From Candidatus Roizmanbacteria bacterium (lineage in GTDB: Bacteria; Patescibacteriota; Microgenomatia; UBA1406; GWC2-37-13), in contig JACPMD010000090.1 of the NCBI GenBank assembly GCA_016186235.1, forward strand, positions 1 through 5,136: a stretch of DNA of 5,136 nucleotides, given 5' to 3'. Shown here piece after piece: positions 1 through 5,136 of the stretch. Numbering within the stretch: the first letter of the stretch is position 1; each line of letters begins with the position of its first letter. Position numbers and translations under genes: made by a program. The notes under the pieces were generated by a model. The model was not told the DNA's origin and searched no databases. It was given only the letters and a program-made list of their open reading frames with translations.

Positions 1-75
1 GAAGAGAGGAAAAAGGAATATGGTTGCGGCGAGGATATATGATTTGATCGTTTGAAAGATATGAGTGTTAGTCAT
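1..75 (-). CDS. N-terminus of an unidentified membrane or secreted protein (partial)
   Basis: An ATG at 75-73 opens a frame of 25 codons that stays open to the window edge. The peptide begins MTNTHIFQTIKSY and continues into the hydrophobic run ILAATIFLFPLF. This is a short polar N-region with one lysine followed by a hydrophobic core, as in a signal peptide or first membrane helix. It starts 13 nt after the stop of the large surface-protein gene, on the same strand, so the two are probably co-transcribed. No good Shine-Dalgarno sequence precedes the ATG (upstream bases are GACAACCGG), so translation may be coupled to the upstream gene. The family cannot be named from 25 residues. The start resembles polytopic membrane proteins such as O-antigen-ligase-like proteins of related bacteria, but that is only an impression. 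Confidence 0.55.
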   Translation of the reverse strand, partial: MTNTHIFQTIKSYILAATIFLFPLF

Positions 76-88
76 CCGGTTGTCAGTG

Positions 89-3000
89 TCAATTAATGAT
101 GAGCCAATTAAAGTGTACCGGAAACTCATAGGCTTTATCAACAGCAACTTTAAAGAAAGATTTACAAGAATTATTGTTCGAGCCTGCTTGTGGTGAGCTT
201 GTCGAATCCATCGAGGACTCACACGATTTTTTTTCAGCAATGCTTAATTGAGGAGGATTAACGGGTGAGGTGGGGGTGATATAAATGAGAGTGTCCTCCT
301 GAATATTTGAGTTATAAACAACCACTTCGGTAGTATTTTGATCTAGTCTGCCGATGCCGGCCATGGCTGTTTTTGTTTCAATCGCAGGTGCGAAAATCCC
401 ATTTTTCTCAAAATTTTCAGACGATGCGATAATTGCTCCCGCTTGTGTTGCTTCGGTGTACTTTTCTTCACCTTCGGTGAGCGGGTCGATTCGATTTGTT
501 TTTATTCCGGCTTCGGCGACAAACGTTCCTTTAGAGGTGATAGTCCCATCTTTTGCGATGATTACTGCGCCGCCAAAGAAGTTTACAGAAGAAAGCGCAG
601 AAAGTTTCAGTTCTGAAGATAAGGAAATGACCGAATCGGCTTCAATAAGCAAACTTCCCGTAAGGATAGAGTTGGAAACTGTTAATGAGTAAAGATTTGT
701 TGAGCCTGTAACAGTAAGCTGTTCAAACTGTGGGGAAAAATCTTGTTCAAGATTTTGATAATAGGTTGGGTCGGGGTGAGGTTGGTTTTTTATTTCGGCA
801 AGAAGTTTCTGGACGTCATTTACATTGGTTGTGAGCGATGCGAGCGATGACGACTGGCTTGATATATTTGTTTGTGTACTGAGGAGATCGCGAGTAAGAG
901 AGTTGATGTTTTCGGATTCAATTTCTCTCGCTACCAATTTACCCGAGACCGTTGCTTCAGATCCACGAAGTTCACGAGCGGTAAGGACTCCAGCAATACT
1001 TGCCTCTCTCGCTGTTAGCTCGCCACTGAATGTTGCATTGCCGGAGGAGTCAACTGAGGCTACTGTTTTTCCTTCCAAGCCTTTGATGATAAGTTCTGCG
1101 AGAGGACCTTTGTCTTGGGGCGCTTTATCAATTTGACTCAAATCAATCTCAAGATTCTGAGTACTCGGTTTTATCGATGTAACTTCGAGTTCATTCACTT
1201 TGGCCTTTTCTTCAATAACGATATTTTTAGTTTCTATAACGGGCGATACAATTTTTTCACTGACGAATAAACGAGATACCTGCAATGTGTTATTTATTAT
1301 GGCATTTTCCGTTTCAACAAAACCGGCTTTTAATTTTCCAACTACTGACTCGGAAAAAGCACCGACGTTGGTAATAAGTTCTCCTGTTTTGAGACGTACT
1401 TTGTATAGTGTAGATTCTAAGTTTGCATTTTTGACGTCTGTAAAATTTCCGTCGTAGATCAATGGCTCAATGATCGCGTCTCCAGCAGAATAAATCGTTA
1501 CCCCAGGATTGTAATAGACAAGATCTACCATGACGAGGATCTTTCCTTGATCGTTATCAAAATCTTCGAGTGCTTTGCCTATGACCGGACCCGCTTTAGT
1601 CGCTTTCATTGCAAATCCCCGCGTGGAAGAGCTTGTAAGATAATCGCCTTTTCGTATCGGGCCTTTTTCGTTGGTTACCTTGGTCAGGACTCGTCCTGCC
1701 AGGGCAAGTTTTGAGATAAAGGTCTGAGGGCCAAGCTGGTCAGGATTACTAATGAGCGTTGGATCAGAGCTCTCGATTCCAAGAAGGCTAGACTCATAGG
1801 CAGAGGAGGATTTTTTCACTCGAAAACGATCTGATGAAGTATCGATAACGAGCACATCACCTGGTTCGAGAGGCTCGCTTGCCGGTGCGTGTTCGGCGAT
1901 GTCGAAAGTTCCCGTTCTGTTCCAATATGAACACGTTCCATTTACCCCTTTCCAAAAAATGCGATTATTTGTTTTATCAAATCCAAAGTCGCCATTATTC
2001 AAAGAACTGCATGTGGGGCCTTCCGAAGCAGTATTCAAGTTTAAGCCGATGTTGTTTGTCGAACTTGTTGATAATTGGAGTTTGCCGGTGATGATTGCCG
2101 CGCCAGAAACCTCGAGTCTTGCGTTGGGAGATTTTGTGCCGATTCCAACGTTTCCGCCACTTGTAATCCGAACTCTCTCTACCGGAGATAGAGAATCATC
2201 TGACGTGAAAAAACCAATACGTCCTGAGAAATCTCCTATCTCGTTGGATTCAACCTCTGCTCCAATAATTGCTGCTTGTTGCGTGAGGCCTGCTAAGTCT
2301 AGTCCTTCAAAAATAATCTGTCCAATTTTATCTCCTCCTACGAGAGCAGCATCCCTGCTTTTTTTACTTAACGTTATGGCAGAGCTTTCTAAATAGTTTT
2401 CACTCGTTAATTTAATATCCGCATCGTCAGCGAAGATATCTAACGTTTCAACCGGCACGTCCGTGCCAATTCCTACATTTCCTGAATTGATAAGAGTCAG
2501 GCCTCCAATACGTCCCTTTTTTCCGGTTTTGAGTTTAATATCGCCACTGCCCGTTGCTTCTAAAACAACGTCTCCCAAACCTGCGGACTGTAGAGTGAGG
2601 GAGTTGGCGCTTGTGATTAGGAACTCAGAACTTTTATGAGTTGACCTAAACCCTACATACTCAGATCCTATTAGCATATCTCCGTCTTGATTGATATAGG
2701 GAACAGATAAAACATCAGACCCAACAGGAAAGCCTCGAAGCGTATAAGCATCCTGAGCAAAACCTACGTTCGGAATTTTCTTTCTCGGTGCTAATTCAGA
2801 ATCATTTCCGACCGTTATTCCTAGATAGAGATCTACATTATTGATGAAGAGAGAATTGTTTATCTGAGCGCCACATTCACTTCCGATTACGGTCGAGAGA
2901 AATCCTTCCTTATTCCCGCTCAGTCGACATTTACCTGTTGAATAGAGATGTTCCTCCGCATCGGGATGATTATAAAGTTTAAATTCTACGTTCGTATAAG

Positions 3001-3109
3001 TGGTAATAGGGTTTCCTAAAATATCAGAGAGTTTAGCCTCAAAAAAAATCTCCCTCTTTAAAGAGGGAGAGACCAAAAGAAAGAGCCAAAAAAAAGATGG
3101 AAATTGCAA
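89..3109 (-). CDS. Large surface fibre-like protein, C-terminal part of a frame-split gene
   Basis: A 1006-codon frame encoding the extracellular part of a cell-surface protein. In its numbering, about 22-127 is a beta-rich domain (EAKLSDILGNPIT, then DLYLGITVG and APRKKIPNVGFAQ) of the kind that opens such proteins in Microgenomates. GNVGIGT fibre or tail-spike-like repeats lie at 210-216 and 319-325. Residues 402-530 form a conserved module (DIAEHAPASEPLEPGDV, GPIRKGDYLTSSS, AMKATKAGPVIGKALEDF). Repeats of LTARE/LVARE type are at 698-729. A possible coiled coil spans about 735-775, and the end module finishes FNWLIIN. Six cysteines occur as three spaced pairs: 61/79, 367/393 and 963/982. 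The nominal start is TTG at 3109-3107 with no Shine-Dalgarno sequence and an in-frame stop just upstream. The first ~22 residues overlap the upstream frame's membrane helix, so they are probably not a true N-terminus. The likely product is the 1164-residue fusion with the 3584-3039 frame. A role in attachment or display is inferred. Confidence 0.85.
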   Translation of the reverse strand: MQFPSFFWLFLLVSPSLKREIFFEAKLSDILGNPITTYTNVEFKLYNHPDAEEHLYSTGKCRLSGNKEGFLSTVIGSECGAQINNSLFINNVDLYLGITVGNDSELAPRKKIPNVGFAQDAYTLRGFPVGSDVLSVPYINQDGDMLIGSEYVGFRSTHKSSEFLITSANSLTLQSAGLGDVVLEATGSGDIKLKTGKKGRIGGLTLINSGNVGIGTDVPVETLDIFADDADIKLTSENYLESSAITLSKKSRDAALVGGDKIGQIIFEGLDLAGLTQQAAIIGAEVESNEIGDFSGRIGFFTSDDSLSPVERVRITSGGNVGIGTKSPNARLEVSGAAIITGKLQLSTSSTNNIGLNLNTASEGPTCSSLNNGDFGFDKTNNRIFWKGVNGTCSYWNRTGTFDIAEHAPASEPLEPGDVLVIDTSSDRFRVKKSSSAYESSLLGIESSDPTLISNPDQLGPQTFISKLALAGRVLTKVTNEKGPIRKGDYLTSSSTRGFAMKATKAGPVIGKALEDFDNDQGKILVMVDLVYYNPGVTIYSAGDAIIEPLIYDGNFTDVKNANLESTLYKVRLKTGELITNVGAFSESVVGKLKAGFVETENAIINNTLQVSRLFVSEKIVSPVIETKNIVIEEKAKVNELEVTSIKPSTQNLEIDLSQIDKAPQDKGPLAELIIKGLEGKTVASVDSSGNATFSGELTAREASIAGVLTARELRGSEATVSGKLVAREIESENINSLTRDLLSTQTNISSQSSSLASLTTNVNDVQKLLAEIKNQPHPDPTYYQNLEQDFSPQFEQLTVTGSTNLYSLTVSNSILTGSLLIEADSVISLSSELKLSALSSVNFFGGAVIIAKDGTITSKGTFVAEAGIKTNRIDPLTEGEEKYTEATQAGAIIASSENFEKNGIFAPAIETKTAMAGIGRLDQNTTEVVVYNSNIQEDTLIYITPTSPVNPPQLSIAEKKSCESSMDSTSSPQAGSNNNSCKSFFKVAVDKAYEFPVHFNWLIIN

Positions 3110-3584
3110 GTAGAGCTAAATAAACAACGTTTGTATTTCTTTTATATAGATTGTTAGTAACTGATAGAATTGATTTTCCATACTGTTGTATAACTGAATC
3201 AGGTTTATTATCCACATCTTGTTCTCTTTGAGAGATTAATTGATGAGAAGCGAATCTGCTAGACATTGGTTTTTCTTCTACATTAGTCAAACCAATCGTT
3301 GGGTTAGTATATATAAGCTTCTGTTCGAGACATATGGTAAAAAATTTCCTCACTGTCGAAAGACGTCTATTAATCGTTTTAATGGGAAAATGACTATTGT
3401 TAAGAAAAGATTTGTACTCCTCAATGTCTTTTGTACTAATGAGGTTAACGCTGTTTTGGTCTGCGTTTATCCAACCTAAAAAAAAACGTAAATCCGACAG
3501 ATAATTCTTAACCGTAACACTGGATAAATTTTCAGCAAGAAGCCGCTTTTCAAATAAGGCTTGAAGATAGAATACATTATACAT
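3039..3584 (-). CDS. Recombinase core-binding (SAM-like) domain with C-terminal membrane helix; N-terminal part of the frame-split surface protein
   Basis: A 181-codon frame starting at ATG 3584-3582, with AAGG at 3595-3592 as a weak ribosome-binding site about 7 nt upstream. Residues ~5-100 match the core-binding domain of XerC/XerD-type tyrosine recombinases: SSVTVKNYLSDLRFFLGWI near 21-39, TINRRLSTVRKFF near 70-82, and TNPTIGL near 93-99. The catalytic domain (Arg-His-Arg-Tyr) is entirely absent, so this is not an active recombinase. A polar linker at ~101-150 leads to one hydrophobic segment at ~153-175 (VVYLALLAISIFFLALSF and onward), then KEGDFF and a TGA stop at 3041-3039. In related surface proteins this domain is cytoplasmic and the chain continues through the membrane into the fibre. 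Here removal of a single T gives exactly that continuation (GDFF then EAKLSD). Domain identity is confident; whether the 181-residue form exists as a separate protein is not. Confidence 0.8.
   Translation of the reverse strand: MYNVFYLQALFEKRLLAENLSSVTVKNYLSDLRFFLGWINADQNSVNLISTKDIEEYKSFLNNSHFPIKTINRRLSTVRKFFTICLEQKLIYTNPTIGLTNVEEKPMSSRFASHQLISQREQDVDNKPDSVIQQYGKSILSVTNNLYKRNTNVVYLALLAISIFFLALSFGLSLFKEGDFF
3041..3048 (-). other. T8 homopolymer and TGA: candidate frame-joining site
   Basis: On the coding strand the upstream frame reads GAT TTT TTT TGA, while the downstream frame reads ATT TTT TTT GAG across the same eight Ts. One T fewer (or two more) joins them into GDFFEAKLSD. The site suits three mechanisms. 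One is slipped-strand phase variation. Another is RNA-polymerase slippage on U8. The third is +1 ribosomal frameshifting with tRNA-Phe moving from UUU to UUU while UGA waits in the A site, in the manner of prfB. A GGAG motif lies 5 nt before the last UUU, somewhat farther than the roughly 3-nt spacing known for prfB. A plain assembly indel would look the same. Confidence 0.6.
3041..3070 (-). terminator. Intrinsic-terminator-like hairpin plus U8 inside the surface-protein gene
   Basis: Positions 3049-3070 are a perfect 22-nt palindrome with arms TCTCCCTCTTT and AAAGAGGGAGA. As RNA it can form a 9-bp stem with a UUAA loop. On the minus strand it is followed immediately by eight Us (3048-3041), the canonical layout of a factor-independent terminator. 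On the plus strand no T-run follows, so it acts in one direction only. It lies inside coding sequence, where a translating ribosome would mask it. It could therefore be an attenuator, a stimulator of slippage on U8, or a true terminator that separates the two frames. The structure is certain; its function is not. Confidence 0.55.
3088..3095 (-). other. Second T8 homopolymer, alternative frame-joining site in the membrane-helix codons
   Basis: A second run of eight Ts on the coding strand lies within the hydrophobic segment (ATC TTT TTT TTG in the upstream frame). Loss of one T here also joins the two frames, giving ISIFFWLFLLVSPSLKREI followed by FFEAKLSD. That is still a plausible membrane helix, and it ends in a charged stretch before the extracellular domain. 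The sequence alone does not decide between this tract and the one at 3041-3048; both give 1164 residues. Confidence 0.45.
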
Positions 3585-3601
3585 AAGTTAACCTTAATTT
3601 C

Positions 3602-3631
3602 ATAGTAATCCAATAACAATAAGCTTGTCAA
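3602..3631 (-). promoter_or_regulatory. Probable promoter of the surface-protein gene
   Basis: On the minus strand a perfect -35 box TTGACA (3631-3626) is followed after 18 nt by TACTAT (3607-3602, four of six matches to TATAAT). The expected start of transcription is near 3595, giving a leader of only about 11 nt before the ATG at 3584. That places the weak AAGG ribosome-binding site at the very 5' end of the mRNA. Confidence 0.55.
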
Positions 3632-3652
3632 GAGGTATTTAGTGCGTATTAT
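3625..3652 (+). promoter_or_regulatory. Possible divergent plus-strand promoter sharing the -35 region
   Basis: TTGTCA (3625-3630, five of six matches) and TATTAT (3647-3652, five of six) are separated by 16 nt. The -35 box lies on the same bases as the minus-strand TTGACA, so the two promoters would exclude each other or be co-regulated. A transcript would start near 3659 and enter a region with no convincing gene. AT-rich DNA often yields such matches by chance. Confidence 0.3.
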
Positions 3653-3705
3653 GATATAGATAAAAAACGAAAAAGGGCATGCGAGATGAGGCTTATAGAA
3701 TTATT

Positions 3706-3744
3706 AATTTAAGTTACTTTAAATTCACTTAAGTTATTTTAAAT
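3706..3744. repeat. Two AT-rich repeats at 20-bp spacing, operator-like
   Basis: TTAAGTTACTTTAAAT (3709-3724) recurs as TTAAGTTATTTTAAAT (3729-3744), with 15 of 16 bases identical and starts exactly 20 bp apart. The first copy sits in an inverted repeat, AATTTAA-6 nt-TTAAATT (3706-3725). Two near-identical half-palindromes about two helical turns apart could bind a dimeric regulator on one face of the DNA. They lie about 120 bp upstream of the surface-protein start. Low sequence complexity weakens the case. Confidence 0.4.
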
Positions 3745-3942
3745 ATAAAAAAGGAATACTGAACAAAACACAACTTATAGTAAACCAACCTGTAGTTAAT
3801 GATATGGCAATGTCGTCGTATATGACCTCTCTAAGCGTTTTTTTGCGTTGAATTAAACCTATAGAATATATTCTCTAAGTCTAATTGATGTAAAATTTTC
3901 TTAAATTGCACGTTGTAGTACTATTGATTGCCTTAGTGGCAC

Positions 3943-3977
3943 TTAGCAAACCAACATCCAGTTTGATAATTTTTTTT
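3943..3977 (+). terminator. Weak intrinsic-terminator candidate in the intergenic region
   Basis: The arms TTAGCAAAC (3943-3951) and GTTTGATAA (3961-3969) pair over nine positions with one G/A mismatch around a 9-nt loop. A run of eight Ts follows at 3970-3977. The stem is low in G+C and therefore weak. If real, it would end a transcript of about 320 nt from the possible plus-strand promoter at 3625-3652. It would also insulate the downstream regulator gene. Confidence 0.3.
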
Positions 3978-4205
3978 ACGTCTATTCTAAGATAATTATT
4001 ATGGCGAGATGAGCTATAAATGTGCGTTCGTGTGTTTTAATAATTTCGGCGAATTTTTCTAATATTAACGCTTGTAAATTTATAATTTTAGACCTTTTTA
4101 TCGAAACTCTAAGTCTGTGTACTACTTTTTTCAACGTTTATTAATTTAGGCGAAGTAATTTATTAGATTTTTCTATTTACTAATGTCTTTTTTAAACAAT
4201 TGTTA

Positions 4206-4234
4206 TTGACAAGAAATCTTTCGTCTGTTACATT
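4206..4234 (+). promoter_or_regulatory. Promoter of the PaaX-like regulator, probably giving a leaderless mRNA
   Basis: A perfect TTGACA (4206-4211) and TACATT (4229-4234, four of six matches) are separated by the ideal 17 nt. TGT directly before the -10 box makes an extended -10 element. Transcription should start 6-7 nt past the -10 box, at about 4241. That is only a base or two before the ATG at 4243, so the mRNA would have essentially no leader. This agrees with the lack of a Shine-Dalgarno sequence there. Confidence 0.6.
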
Positions 4235-4242
4235 GTTTGCGT

Positions 4243-5040
4243 ATGGGAGTCAAAGATAGACGGACGAAGATTTTATTAAGTTTATTTCTTTTATCAGACG
4301 TTAATTTTAATTTTGTAACGCTGAGCGAGTCTAACTTAAAGATCTTTGATCTTTATCTAAATCAAAAAACTCGAGGCACTCTTTCCGGACTCATGAGGGA
4401 GGGACTCATTGAAAAACAAACGAGCGAAGTTACATCAGCTGCCATAACTCCTACTGGCGTGCCGCTTCCTATACAGACCATTGCTACAGAAGGAGTTTAC
4501 CGATTAACGGAGAATGGATTTCATGCGCTCTGTTTACAATTTCCTTTCTTCCGATTCTTGAGGGACAGGTGGGATGGAAAGTGGAGAATCCTTTCCTACG
4601 AGATTCCAGAGAAAAAACGTGAACTTCGGGATAAGTTAAGAAGAGAAGTTGTAGGTTGGGGACTGGGTCCTTGGCATAGATCATTTTGGGTAACGCCTCA
4701 TCCCATTATCGAAAATCTTAAGGAACTTGTTTCTCAGAAGGAGGAGGAAGAATATTTGCAGGCCTTTGAGGCAGATCACGTTTTTGGCGACAAAGAGACC
4801 TTTATTGAGAAAGTCTGGCAAAAATCTACACTCGATAAAAAATATAGAGATCTATTCAAGAAATGGCATGATATTATTGCCTCAGGGATTGACAAAACTG
4901 AGAAATTCAAGCAAATAATCGCGCTTTACGTTGACGTAATAAGGAATGATTCCGGCCTTCCTAAAGAATTAGTGGGGGAGAAATGGATTGGATTTGAGGC
5001 CTTCACTATCTTTAAGGAAATACGATCTATTCTATTATAA
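4243..5040 (+). CDS. PaaX-family transcriptional regulator
   Basis: A 265-residue protein from ATG 4243. A TTG two codons earlier (4237) would fall upstream of the predicted transcription start, so the ATG is preferred. Residues ~1-100 look like a winged helix-turn-helix, with TRGTLSGLMREGLIEK near 43-58 and a wing ending in YRLTENG near 86-92. Residues ~105-190 carry the PaaX middle domain, which has a Cas2-like ferredoxin fold: WDGKWRILSYEIPEKKRELR, then WGLGPWHRSFWVTPHP. The end, DSGLPKELVGEKWIGFEAF near 236-254, matches the PaaX C-terminal signature (normally D..LP.ELLP..WPG..A). PaaX of phenylacetate degradation is about 300 residues and represses a catabolic operon in response to phenylacetyl-CoA. 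No such pathway is visible here, so the ligand and targets are unknown. Its promoter sits about 600 bp from the divergent surface-protein promoter, and control of that gene is only a possibility. Confidence 0.8.
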   Translation: MGVKDRRTKILLSLFLLSDVNFNFVTLSESNLKIFDLYLNQKTRGTLSGLMREGLIEKQTSEVTSAAITPTGVPLPIQTIATEGVYRLTENGFHALCLQFPFFRFLRDRWDGKWRILSYEIPEKKRELRDKLRREVVGWGLGPWHRSFWVTPHPIIENLKELVSQKEEEEYLQAFEADHVFGDKETFIEKVWQKSTLDKKYRDLFKKWHDIIASGIDKTEKFKQIIALYVDVIRNDSGLPKELVGEKWIGFEAFTIFKEIRSILL

Positions 5041-5136
5041 ATATTATATCTCCTTCTATATCAGTTCGTCTAACCTTCACGCGTGAGGCTTCGAGTATGT
5101 CTAAGGTCTCTTTAGCAGGGTGACCATAGGAGTTAT
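5027..5136 (-). CDS. C-terminus of a ComEC/Rec2-type metallo-beta-lactamase-fold hydrolase (partial)
   Basis: Reading in from the right edge on the minus strand, a frame of 35 codons ends at TAG 5029-5027. It reads NSYGHPAKETLDILEASRV and then KVRRTDIEGDIIF. This matches the end of the MBL-fold domain of ComEC and its stand-alone relatives, typically N.YGHP...L..L...G..V.RTD..G.I, where the histidine of YGHP is a metal-site residue. ComEC is the DNA-uptake channel and its MBL domain is thought to degrade one DNA strand. CPR bacteria also carry stand-alone versions, and the fragment does not show which this is. The gene converges with the PaaX-like regulator and their 3' ends overlap by 14 bp. 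No intrinsic terminator is visible between them. Confidence 0.75.
   Translation of the reverse strand, partial: NSYGHPAKETLDILEASRVKVRRTDIEGDIIFIIE

Larger units (their letters stand above)
3585..4205. other. AT-rich intergenic region without a convincing gene
   Basis: About 620 bp between divergent genes, visibly richer in A+T than the flanking coding DNA. All frames on both strands are broken by frequent stops. The best small plus-strand frame (ATG 3679, 17 codons to TAA at 3730-3732) has AGGG only 1 nt before the ATG and is not called. The region holds the promoter elements at its ends, the 20-bp-spaced repeats, a weak hairpin with a T-run at 3943-3977, and a few short imperfect repeats such as CTCTAAGTCT (3873-3882 and 4107-4116). 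I see no tRNA, CRISPR array or insertion-sequence ends. Confidence 0.6.

Noticed and set aside
354..2396. Plus-strand open frames opposite the surface-protein gene (354-692, 825-1136, 1200-1457, 1899-2396)
   Set aside because: They lie antisense to a long frame with clear domain motifs, show no recognisable motifs and no ribosome-binding sites; they are shadow frames.
3033..3041. Reading UGA as an amino acid (as in Gracilibacteria and Absconditabacteria) to extend the upstream frame
   Set aside because: The same frame meets TAA (3035-3033) one codon after the TGA, so recoding adds two residues and does not reach the fibre frame. TGA also ends the long frame at 91-89.
3107..3109. TTG at 3109 as a genuine start with MQFPSFFWLFLL as a signal peptide
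   Set aside because: There is no Shine-Dalgarno sequence, no basic N-region, and an in-frame TAG just upstream. The hydrophobic stretch is the same DNA that encodes the upstream frame's membrane helix. Frame joining explains it better, although coupled translation cannot be wholly excluded.
3039..3584. A truncated mobile-element integrase
   Set aside because: The N-terminal domain resembles a phage integrase, but it continues into a linker and membrane helix rather than a broken catalytic domain. No att-like repeats or element ends are seen.
3679..3732. A 17-codon plus-strand frame (ATG 3679) after AGGG
   Set aside because: The AGGG is only 1 nt from the ATG, the peptide has no recognisable feature, and such short frames are expected by chance.
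3831..3848. AAGCG-T7-GCGTT as a terminator hairpin
   Set aside because: The flanking blocks are not reverse complements (GCG on both sides), so no stem forms.
4555..4815. Cas2 or a CRISPR locus
   Set aside because: The Cas2-like fold is the normal middle domain of PaaX regulators. The flanking wing-helix and C-terminal signature fit PaaX, and no direct-repeat array or other cas gene is present.

Overview
The window looks like a piece of a Candidate Phyla Radiation (Patescibacteria) chromosome, most likely Microgenomates-like. The main reason is one surface-protein architecture that I recognise from that group. It has an N-terminal tyrosine-recombinase core-binding (SAM-like) domain with no catalytic domain, then a single membrane helix. 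These are followed by a long beta-rich extracellular part with 'GNVGIGT' fibre repeats and a C-terminus ending in FNWLIIN. The taxonomic call rests on remembered family features, not on a search. The standard genetic code fits, because TGA is used as a stop.

Layout, left to right. (1) 1-75, minus strand: the first 25 codons of a membrane or secreted protein that runs off the left edge, starting 13 nt after the surface-protein gene ends. (2) 89-3584, minus strand: the surface-protein locus, present as two overlapping reading frames. An N-terminal frame (3584-3039: core-binding domain plus membrane helix) ends at a TGA right after a T8 run. The long C-terminal frame (89-3109) has only a poor TTG start and no ribosome-binding site. 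Dropping one T from either of two T8 tracts (3041-3048 or 3088-3095, written as A8 on the plus strand) joins them into one 1164-residue protein. Next to the second tract lies a perfect 22-nt palindrome (3049-3070), so hairpin plus U8 has the form of an intrinsic terminator inside the gene. (3) 3585-4242: an AT-rich intergenic region of about 650 bp with divergent promoters at its left end, a pair of 20-bp-spaced AT-rich repeats, a possible weak terminator, and a strong promoter at its right end. (4) 4243-5040, plus strand: a PaaX-family transcriptional regulator, probably made from a leaderless mRNA. (5) 5027-5136, minus strand: the 3' end of a ComEC/Rec2-type metallo-beta-lactamase-fold hydrolase, converging on and overlapping the regulator by 14 bp.

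The most notable observation is the frame break in the surface-protein gene. It may be an assembly or sequencing indel, a real null mutation, a phase-variable homopolymer, or programmed transcriptional or translational recoding. The hairpin followed by U8 and TGA makes the last options worth testing. No functional link between the surface protein and the PaaX-like regulator is visible beyond their divergent arrangement.
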